This document shows positions 55,996-64,000 of a DNA stretch of 64,000 nt, piece after piece. The notes beneath the pieces were generated by a model that was not told the DNA's origin, did not search any database, and saw only the letters and a program-made list of their open reading frames with translations. The DNA is from Hymenopellis radicata (taxonomy: Eukaryota; Basidiomycota; Agaricomycetes; Agaricales; Physalacriaceae): positions 1 to 64,000 of the forward strand of contig JADNRX010000195.1 of the NCBI GenBank assembly GCA_015501595.1, written 5' to 3'. The translations under genes and the position numbers were made by a program. Every line of letters starts with the position of its first letter. Position 1 is the first letter of the stretch.

Positions 55996-56640
55996 GCTTC
56001 TCGAATTCCAGGCCCTAAGAGACATTTCGTATATGATCCCCTACTCATTAGAACCCTAGACTTCATACATGTAGGACGCTAATTAGCAGTCAGCCTTCAT
56101 TGGAGACAAATCATGTATGACTTACCAAGTCGTGCATCACCGTGCATGCGGCATCCATGATCCCGTCCGCCTTTCCAAATCGAGCGCTGGCGCATGGGTC
56201 CAAAACGTCGGTTGCCCAAAACAGAATTGCTGTGCCTCTAGCGTTACAAATCGGGATCGCACATCGCCGCCCGCTTGTGGGATCTCGATGCAATCTCGGT
56301 TTTTGAGGCGATGTTTCCCGATAAGGCTTGAAAAAGGTCCCGAGTCAACCTGCCTGCCTTCGCTAAGTTGTAAAGTCCAACATGCTTCGGTCATCAAGTT
56401 CCCGAGTCGACCTATCTGCCTTTACTAAGTTTGAGTTTTAGCCTGTCCTCGAGGGGACCCAGGCTGAAGTACTACTACTCCTACGAAGCCAAGTCACACA
56501 CACATTAGTCTGAAATGTTTCGTATATTGATGTAAACATATATCATACCGACATCATACAAACATGCAAGATCAAAAAAAAAAAAAAAGGTAACTACAGC
56601 ATACTATCACAGAACAGGCTGACATCTTGCCAACATCCCC
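55996..56640. other. Spacer between the array and the right-hand gene cluster
   Basis: Only short frames. An A15 run is at 56574-56588, close behind the stop of the minus-strand gene. No recognisable gene. Confidence 0.4.
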
Positions 56641-56646
56641 ATCAAC

Positions 56647-59600
56647 CTAAGAGATACGTGCCTTCTTCTTGGCGCTTCCACCTGATGTCCCCAGTTCCGA
56701 ATCATGCATGACTTCGACACACTGCAGGAAGTCATGCACCGCATCTGACCATAACTTCATCTGTGCGTCATATTGCTTCGAAGTCCCTAGAAGCGTGCCC
56801 CACCAGAATAGGCCTAACAGCACCGATACGAGCCCATTTTCTCCGCCACATCGCAGGGTCGCCAGTTCTTCAGCCTTGTATTCGGCAACCGGTAAAGGAC
56901 ACTTTGCCATACGACGTCGCAAAGGTGGCTGGATAGCATTCCACCAAGCACGCCACTCCGCTCCATAAGTATCGACATTTTTGATGGGCGGAGCAATGTC
57001 GAAGTTCCTATCAGCGAGCCAAGGAATAAGTTCTTTTGGACGAAGGGCGCTCACGGGTAATCGCTGCTGTTATGAGCATTAGATGTGGAAATTGGCAAGG
57101 AAATAAGAATAAACTTACCAGGGGAATACCCTCGCGGCTCATATCTCCTTCGAGATGCTCAAAAGACCGAACTAAAAGATCCCACTCGTCACCCATCGCC
57201 CGCCCGCGCATACGCAATGCCAGCTCAGTGCACCATGGAGGTACATTTTCCTTATTTTCGCGACTGATTAGAGGAACCGGTTCCCGCAGAGGAGCTCCTC
57301 GCTTACGCCCAGAGCGTCGACCTAAGGACTCCTGACACTCCTCAATGGAGGGTTGAGTATCGGATAGTACACGAGCGCGCGGTTTTGGGTGAGGTCGTGT
57401 TGATTCAGATGGAGGAGGTACAGGAGTCGGTTCAGATGGAGGAGGTGCTGGAGCAGAAGTCTGGGCGACAACTGGTGCTTTCTTCGGGGGTGCATTCCTC
57501 GGCGGCTTCTTCGCGGGCCCCTTCTTCGTATTCTTCCTCCGCGATGGAGGTAGTTCAGGAGGTGGAGTGGTCGCGCCCATAAGACTTCCACCAAGGACTG
57601 CATCTTCATCTGTAAGCGACGTCGGTGGAAGGGGGTCTTCAACGGCGGCGGGCTTCAAAATTCGAGGGTTCCATGCTGATGTTGTCAACGGCGTGTATTT
57701 CGCCTTTGGTGCCTCTGGTGAGATCGCTGGCGAGATCGTCAATGGTCCCGCTGGTGCCATAGGTGAAGGTTGAGAAGATGATGAAGGTTGTGGCGCCGGA
57801 CGAGGCCCCACAGGCAAAGAGAAGATCGAAGGCTTCGGCGCAGGACCGTGAGGGCTCGGCTGTGAGAAAGCGGAGAATGTGAACTTGGAAGGAGCAGACG
57901 ACAGGTCTGATGAAGCTTGTGGCGCGGGACGCCCCACTGGCAAAGAGAATATCGAAGGCTGCGGCGCAGGACCGTGAGGGCTCGGCTGTGAGAAAGGGGA
58001 GAATGTGAACTTGGACGGAGCGGACGACAGGTCGAGTGATTCGTTCTGAGTAGAGTCATAGCCCTGCATGAAGTTGTTCAAGTCGTCCCATTCTTCTGTA
58101 GAGAGGGACCAATCAAAGTCAGAGGGAAAAGAACCCGACGGTATAGATGCTGCGTTAATGGGCGTCGATGAAGGCTGCAAAGTCGACGATGCCTGAGGGA
58201 TCATGGATGCCGCGGACGGAATCATGGACGAAGGTGCGATCATGGATTCTGGGGACGGACTCATGGACGAAGGTGGCGAAGTCGACGATACCTGAGGGAT
58301 CATGGATGCTGCGGACGGAATCATGGACGAAGGTGGGATCATGGATTCTGGGGCCGCGGACGGAATCATGGACGAAGGTGGGATCATGGATTCTGGGGCC
58401 GCGGACGGAATCATGGACGAAGGTGGGATCATGGATTCTGGGGCCGCGGACGGAATCATGGACGAAGGTGGGATCATGGATGCTGGGGACGGACTCATGG
58501 ACGAAGGTGGCGAAGTCGATGATGTCTGAGGGATCATGGATGCCGGCGGTGAAATTACGGATGAAGGTAGCGATGTTTCCACGTTCGATGCGGGGGATCT
58601 GTGTGTGTCGGCAGGATGAAACCATCCGGCGCCCAGGTACTGTTCATGGGCACATCCGAAGACGATGGCTCATTGAGAGGGTTCGTGTCTGGACCAACAA
58701 TATCGAGTCCGTCCTCCGTTTCGACTAGCCCAGTTAAAACGGGAGCAGAAATCGTGCTCTCGTCAATTAGCATGGCGTCTGGTTCCACTGGCGAGATCTT
58801 GCGGCGACGGTCATCAGCGATATGATTTTCGCGCATAGTGCGCGCTAAAGAAAGAGAACATATTAGAATCAGTTCAAGGAGAGAATGAACCACAAACTTA
58901 CTAAAGCAACCCTTTCCGTACTCTTTGAACTGATCCAAGAAAAACGACTTGAAGCCCGTATACGCCTCTTCGAATGTGTGGCCGGCCTCGTTGACTCGTG
59001 CGTACGATGGTCCAAATTGCCAACTAGCGGAAGTATACCATTAGCTTCATGCTATGCAGGGAACAAATCGACCTACGACTGTGAAGATATACTACCCCTC
59101 TCGTCAGGACCGACCGAGGTAATTAGAAAGATCTGTCCTGTCCGCTCGGCAATTTTGGATGCAAAGACGGAGATGTGCGCAGGAAGGACAGCGAGTGCGC
59201 TGAATAAAAATCAGAGAAGAGTCTAATAGAGAAACTGAACATACCTAGCATATTGCTCCGGTGTCCGCTCGCCACCTTCATCTTCCTCGTCCAGCGCCTT
59301 CAGCAGCTCCTTCTCTTTCTTCTCTTCCTCTACCGCCGACGTACATTCCTCACGTATCTCCGGCGAAGCGTCCTTCCAAGCGAGTTCGCTGGCCCGACGA
59401 AACAGTGTGATGTATGCATCATCTGGTTCCGATGTCCTCAACATTTGCAGGTGAGAATCGATTAAATCGCGATATCGCTGTTGGAAGATTTCGATAGCAT
59501 GGTGGACACGAGTACGGGCGTTGAAATTGAACGCGTCCTTTTGAGCGGGAGCACGAGGCCGCTTGACGGTATTGTTGTTGTCGAACCAGCTGCGAATGCG

Positions 59601-60156
59601 CTAAGAGACAAATGGTCAGCGCTTAATGCCGCCTCGTGGGAATATAATACCTTTTTAATTTTGCCAGTAGCCGTAAGAGGCTTGCGTACATTGCGTTCGC
59701 TCACGGCATTGTGTGCCTGCGCGACAGAGTCATCTTCAGTAATGCTAAGCTGTTTACAGAGTTCTGAAACGGGCCAGCGCGCAAGGAATGTATTTTCAAC
59801 GTCGGGCCAGAACAGACCCAACTTCTGCTTGGCCTTGAATTCGAGATACTTGTCACGGTAATCGACTAAATGCTTGTATTGGTCGGGCGTCGTCCATCGA
59901 TTGTGGTGAGTGGCAGGCTCGGTCAACACCTTTGTGGAAGTCCGGCGTCCCTACAATCAGTGTCAGCTCCTGTATTTCCATATTACTCGTAAGGACGTAC
60001 TTTCCCGCCTTTTTTAGTAGATCTGGTAGGTGGCGTGGTCTCCGACGCGTCTGGTGGCGTTGGCTCCGATGCTGAAGCTGACCCATTTGGAACAATGGCC
60101 GGCTCGCTAGCGATCCCGATTGATGGGGGAGGTCCCTTGTCGGGTAAACTTTCCAT
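56647..60156 (-). CDS. Large Pro/Ser-rich protein of an agaricomycete-type family
   Basis: Minus-strand exons 60156-60001, 59950-59651, 59600-59245, 59199-59077, 59023-58902, 58844-57119 and 57066-56647, with 45-57 nt introns. The N-terminal ~120 residues (WTTPDQYKHLVDYRDKYLEF...FWPDVENTFLARWP) lead to a basic GKIKKRIRSWFDNN motif, then an acidic/helical region and SWQFGPSYARVNEAGHTFEE. A long Ser/Pro/Met repeat region follows, then RRSGRKRG, then the C-terminus GAEWRAWWNAIQPPLRRR. I recognise N- and C-terminal motifs as an agaricomycete family of unknown function, possibly DNA-binding. Near 58592 the frame breaks at a five-C run (minus strand); one further C would join the exon halves. Divergent from the next gene by 264 bp. 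Confidence 0.65.
57770..58560 (-). repeat. Coding tandem repeats of the Pro/Ser-rich protein
   Basis: At 58200-58545 a 45-bp unit (GGATCATGGATTCTGGGGCC...) and shorter related units encode SMIPPSSMIPSAAPE-type repeats; at 57765-58030 two ~120-bp copies encode SKFTFSPFSQPSPHGPAPQPS-like segments. Both strands stay open, so minus- and plus-strand shadow frames arise. Confidence 0.9.
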
Positions 60157-60420
60157 GATCTCATTGACGATTAGTGTAAATATAGAGTCTAGAATAAAAA
60201 TAATCTTACCGTTGAGACTCTGCAGGTATGGTTATGTATGATTTGGCGAGAATGATTGGAGGTAAGAAAAGGTGCAACGATTGCCCTCGGAGACTGGCAG
60301 TCATGAACCGGTAACTTCCGGTTCTGCATCTGTACAGCTCAGCCACCCCATTCAGGCTCCGCTTCAACGCTTAGTATTAAAATTGTCCTGACGCACATTT
60401 TCCTTCTCATCCCATTCAAC
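60157..60420. promoter_or_regulatory. Divergent intergenic region
   Basis: 264 bp separate the ATG of the minus-strand gene (60156) from the ATG at 60421. It must contain both promoters; no clear TATA box is seen. GAACCGGTAACTTCCGGTTC at about 60305 is an imperfect palindrome and a candidate shared site. Confidence 0.4.
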
Positions 60421-61802
60421 ATGCCCTTCGCGCTTTACAGTGACTCTGACCACTACAGCCTGTCGGACGTGATCTCAGTTTTGAGCGCGAACGGCATGGA
60501 ACTCCAGGGGCGAGAGCTTTCCCTTAGTGGTATGTCCCTTTTGCTTCCGCTATCTCCATCTTGCTTTCTGATCCATCTTCTTCTAGACGGTTCGGAGACT
60601 TTAACCGATTTTTTTTTACACTGACACTTCATTTAGATTCCGATGGTGCCTCTTCGGTCTCCTCACTCTCCGACGACTCCCTCCAGCACATTGACTCTCC
60701 AACGCCAATGGTACGATGAGCAGGCTATCTTCTGCCTACTCGCTGATTTCTTTTCCTCAGTGTCTCGTCATTCGCGGCCATACGAAGCTGGCGATCTTAT
60801 TGCCTTCGCGGCTTCCAGTAAGTTTTCATATTCTGCACCTTGTACTCTGCAATTGAATCTTTACAGAGAAAATTCACATTATGCCTACTGATGGCTATGC
60901 CAACGCGCCGACTGCGCTAGGTCGGTCGTCTTACTTTCTTTCATGATCCACTTCTCACTCACTTACAGTTTGCGCGGTCTGCACGGAGGCCATTGTCGGG
61001 CCAGGGTATTCCCTCCCTATCACCCTACTCGTGGAAGAAACTCCGGCTCCCCCAACGGTGTCAGACACCTCCACTGTTGTCGCCCCAGTTAGCGTCCCAG
61101 TCTCCGCTCCTGTCGTCACGTCACCTATCATCGCGTCTGTCACCACACCTATCCCGACACCAGTCGTCGCACCTGTCATCGCGCCTGTCATCGCGCCTGT
61201 TACCGCGCCTGTCATCGCGCCTGTCATCGCGCCTGTCATCGCGCCTGTTACCGCGCCTATCATCGCGCCTGTTACCGCGCCTGTTACCGCACCTGTTACC
61301 GCGCCTGTTACCGCGCCTGTCGTCGCGCCTGTTTTCGCGCCTGTCGTCGCGCCTGTTACCGCGCCTATCCCGGCACCAGTCATCGCGCCACAAGTTAATC
61401 AACTTACGACTACTTTCGGAGCGATGGGCTTTGGACAGCCCCCGTCGTGCCGCCCGCTACGATCCTGATGCCTGCAGGGCCTATCCCGGCTGCTGCCGCT
61501 GCTGCTATGGACGCCGCCACCCTAAACGCTCTTAATGCCGTGACTTGGGATACTGCTCCCCTAATGCTAACAGCGGGCCATGGTATGCAGTATCCCGAGG
61601 CACTTGTCTTGGTCTCTCGAATAACTGGTATGCCTATTTTTTGCATACCAGCGCTGCTCTTACTTATCTCATTTATAGGGGTTTGGTCTCTCCTCATGTC
61701 ATTGGTGTTAGCCGAGCATCCTTTGCGAAGCGGGCGACGTGGTATGAAGCGCGTCGCCTTCTTCTGGATTTGCGTAATGCTGGGCAGTGTGAGATGTTGT
61801 GA
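60421..61802 (+). CDS. Repeat-rich protein with RNase H1 N-terminal/viroplasmin-like domain
   Basis: The N-terminus (MPFALYSDSDHYSLSDVISVLSANGMELQGRELSLSG) continues through several short introns I could not all phase: about 60538-60637, 60707-60760, 60820-60867 and 60918-60967. A CAVCTEAI motif, then twelve-base repeats (VIAP/VTAP) follow. The C-terminus reads WYAVSRGTCLGLSNNW-(intron 61630-61678)-GLVSPHVIGVSRASFAKRATWYEA, matching the Cauli_VI/RNase H1 N-terminal fold, which binds RNA-DNA hybrids or dsRNA in known members. The frame breaks at 61440 (five-C run) and again around 61550, so either extra introns, errors or decay exist. Stop TGA at 61802. Divergent from the minus-strand gene at 60156. 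Confidence 0.5.
61140..61390 (+). repeat. 12-bp coding tandem repeat
   Basis: About twenty units of GCGCCTGTCATC / GCGCCTGTTACC encode V-I/T-A-P tetrapeptides. Strand-shadow frames (TGAVTGAMTGA on the minus strand) come from this repeat. Confidence 0.9.
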
Positions 61803-61972
61803 GCTGCTTGATCTATATGTATATCTATCTCTTGCTGTCCGCCGATATGTTGTTACCTCACGTTGTACGTACTTTATGTAACCACCTCTCGTCGTGAAAA
61901 AAATGTCATCTGTATATTGCTTCTTTATGCCTCAGCCCGATGTCAACACAAGTCTATATATAGAACAAAAAA

Positions 61973-62768
61973 TCATTTCTGATACTGTAACTGACGTTGA
62001 GAATACATTTCACGTAGAGACTGTGAGGAAATGAGGGCTTCACATGAGACATCCATCAGCCAACCTTCCACGCGGCGCATTTCATCCATAATGTCGGTTA
62101 TCCGGTCGTAGTGCTTGCCGGATCCAACACGCTGCCAGAGGTGGTCGCGGATATCGTAGCATTTCTGGCGAAGCTGCCCGATGGTTTCCGCTGGTCCATC
62201 AATGGTATCCAGAGCATCCCGATTTTCTTTGTCTGAGGAAACTTGACTCAGATAGTCCAGAAGGCGTGCCTCAACGAATGATCGAGGGTCGATCCCAACA
62301 AATGTCGTGAACTCCACTTCAACCTGTTGCGCTTTGAGGAGGCTGGTGCGTGCCAAGTCTTTTCGATCGGACTCTTTAAGAATAGAGTTTGAAGGTTCCC
62401 GTCTAGGTAAAGTGAGGTGGGTAGATAGGAGGATGGGCAGGAACATACCCGCGCATTGTGATTGCGGCTAATGGATTATATGTTCCCGGAGCATTCTTGA
62501 AGATGACCTGCTCAATTCTACAGACCCTTGTCAGCTCTAGTATAGCAGATATCACTATAACGCACGTCGGCCTCTGTTTGCGGTAGTTCTCTCGTCGTGA
62601 TAGATTTTGCTGCTCTGCACGTCTGGATTCACTTGTGAATTAAGACACCAAATAAAGCCTAAGAATCTTACCTTTGCCAGCTGGCACGGTTGGATACGCG
62701 ATGGGCGGCCAGTCGCTCCTCATCAGAGAAGTATTTGCGGGGCGACCGCCCTTACGAGCATGGACCAT
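61973..62768 (-). CDS. Small basic-region protein, agaricomycete-type family
   Basis: From ATG 62768 on the minus strand the reading MVHARKGGRP shifts frame in a four-C run at about 62738 into RKYFSDEERLAAHRVSNRASWQ, then after a ~40-nt intron ESRRAEQQNLSRRENYRKQR; this Arg/Lys-rich helical region resembles basic DNA-binding segments common in agaricomycete genes. After further introns (about 62510-62570, 62410-62448) a 120-residue helical C-terminus follows (SFVEARLLDYLSQVSSDKENRD...ITDIMDEMRRVEGWL), ending at 61973. The function is unknown. Exon borders in the middle are uncertain. Confidence 0.5.
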
Positions 62769-63300
62769 CGATGTTGAGTATAAGTGCTTAAACGTCTTTC
62801 GATCAGCATTATGATTTCGTCGGACGAAAACTGAAACTTGCCTATACAGTGAGTATATATCCTTCGGATATATCGGAAAAGCATCGAGGATGTACCACCT
62901 GTGTACTGTGACCCTCTAATCGAGTCTCACAAAGGTCTGAAGGGTTGTTCAACTCCCGGGCTTGGATGGTGTCTGCTTCGGCATGCAGCCGATCCTGCGG
63001 ACTTAGCCGAGGGAGTGCACAGCCTCTCTAAGATGAGCGATCGCCTACTGCCGGGCGGAGTTGCGGACTTCAAGCAACTGTATAGTTGCCCACAGATATT
63101 CATCCCTTGGCTCCAAATTTCGACTATACCTTTCTTTCTTTGCGCCGTTCTTCAACTCATCCCGGTACAGTCTTCATTATCGGTGATCCTGTATATCTAC
63201 TGACCTCCCTTTAGCTTTCTTCGGAGGCACTAAAAGGGGTTGTCGGTAAGCGTGCCTTTGAGCTTGTTCGATTGATCCATGATCCTTAGTTTTAGTTAGA
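62769..63300. promoter_or_regulatory. Divergent intergenic region
   Basis: 532 bp between the minus-strand start (62768) and ATG 63301. It contains a TATATCCTTCGGATATA palindrome at about 62855-62871. A 100-codon frame (62901-63203) inside has no recognisable similarity and may be chance. Confidence 0.35.
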
Positions 63301-64000
63301 ATGGGGGTAAAGCGACCTCATTTGGACTGGGCCACCCCAAGAGTTCCAGCCTACCGGGCGGCTAGGAAAGCTGGCATACCACATTTGGCGGACTTCCTTT
63401 GGACGCAGTGGAAGCAATTTTATGCCGAGTTCCCTGAGGAAGTGGATGTACGCTCTTTGGAGGGCCACATGCAATCGCGCGTGAACGGCATGCAGGTACG
63501 TAGATCCGAGCTTTTTGATCTTTTCCATCCTTATCACAATGACAGATGTTGGATACGATCATGTCGGTGGCTTGCCTCAGATCCTACTTTCGTTACACTC
63601 CCGATGTCACATTGACTTTGTCTTCTTCTACCAAACCGTCCTCGGCCACTTCGTCGGTCAAAGATTCCTCAGCCACTTCGTCGGTCAAAGATTCCTCAGC
63701 CACTTCGTCGGTCAAAGATTCCTCGGCCACTTCAAAAGATTCTACCGCCCCATCGGTTAAACGCCAAGTTCTTCTCCCACCTCGCTTTTGTCTCCCTGTA
63801 CCAACATCGAAAGAGTTGGTTAGGCCGACATTGCGACCAGCGCAGTTTAACGATGTGCGTGCGCAAGACGCTGTTGCCGTGCGTGCTGCAGAGCAAGCCG
63901 CAAAAGTATGTCCTTTTCTCTCCTATTCCCACATATTTCTCACCAACCTCGCAGTTAAATTTTCATGAAACGATAATTGCGGGAAGGCTCCCCCCACCGA
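63301..64000 (+). CDS. Agaricomycete-type gene, 5' part, runs off the window
   Basis: Exon 1 63301-63495 (65 codons), intron 63496-63545, exon 2 63546-63905 (120 codons, in frame), then a GTATGT donor at 63906. The N-terminus (RPHLDWATPRVPAYRAARKAG...FLWTQWKQFYAEFPEEVD) resembles N-termini of long multi-exon agaricomycete proteins of unknown role, as also found in the gene ending at 56647. A Ser/Thr-rich repeat follows, then a basic PPRFCLPVPTSKELVRP segment and a helical stretch (AQDAVAVRAAEQAAK). Incomplete at the right edge. Confidence 0.6.
63646..63740 (+). repeat. 27-bp coding tandem repeat
   Basis: Three full and one partial unit of GCCACTTCGTCGGTCAAAGA + TTCCTCR, encoding S-A-T-S-S-V-K-D-S. 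Confidence 0.95.

Noticed and set aside
58168..58728. Plus-strand 186-codon frame of SWTKVGSWILG repeats
   Set aside because: Antisense reading of the Ser/Pro/Met repeat in the minus-strand gene, which has supported introns and conserved ends.
60955..61383. Minus-strand frame of TGAVTGAMTGA repeats
   Set aside because: Antisense of the 12-bp VIAP/VTAP repeat; a repeat with no stops stays open on several frames.

Overview
The window looks like a transposon-rich accessory region from a mushroom-forming basidiomycete (Agaricomycetes). This rests on many 45-75 nt GT-AG introns (two readable GC-AG ones), a Dma1/Chf-type FHA-RING gene, and several gene families that I recognise as typical of, and often multicopy in, Agaricomycetes. 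There is no bacterial-style gene organisation, rRNA gene or CRISPR array. All assignments are by reading alone.

The backbone (1-56 kb) is a segmentally duplicated array. The repeating unit reads: conserved block C - FHA-RING ubiquitin-ligase gene - gene of a HeLo/MLKL-N-terminal-like protein ('HLP') - degenerate gene-like block R. HLP occurs six times: intact at 13.4-15.0, 47.6-49.2 and 52.6-54.2 kb (438-442 codons, identical six-exon plan), broken at 1.3-3.7 (minus), 8.1-9.8 (minus) and 20.9-27.9 kb. The FHA-RING gene occurs four times: nearly intact at 11.1-13.0 kb, as two pseudogenes sharing one internal deletion (19.0-20.3 and 46.0-47.3 kb), and as a 3' relic at 4.2-4.7 kb. HLP always lies downstream of, and on the same strand as, FHA-RING where both are present.

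Two groups of DNA transposons have invaded this array. (1) At least fifteen short elements (153-270 bp, one 1.6-kb composite) have termini of the form CTGTN...NACAG, inserted at and duplicating the dinucleotide TA; uninterrupted paralogous sites in the same window prove boundaries and TSD for several. (2) Larger elements with 8-bp target duplications: a 7.8-kb element (30.3-38.1 kb) carrying a decayed BED-finger/RNase-H-fold/PHD transposase-like gene; a 5.4-kb element splitting an HLP gene (22.5-27.8 kb); a 4.7-kb element (38.2-42.9 kb); and several about 1.1-1.5 kb elements (6.2, 22.6, 32.0 kb). Nesting gives a relative chronology, for example A1 in F1 in H1 in HLP copy 3.

The right end (56.6-64 kb) differs: two divergent gene pairs of agaricomycete-type families, a long Pro/Ser-rich protein (minus) opposite a repeat-rich protein with an RNase H1 N-terminal (viroplasmin-like) domain, then a small basic protein (minus) opposite a gene running off the window. 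Several reading frames in the window break by what looks like one missing base in a G or C run, so part of the 'pseudogene' appearance may be sequence error.

The most interesting possibility is that the FHA-RING/HLP array is a birth-and-death cluster of regulated cell-death-type (4-helix-bundle) proteins, a plausible but unproven allorecognition or defence locus.
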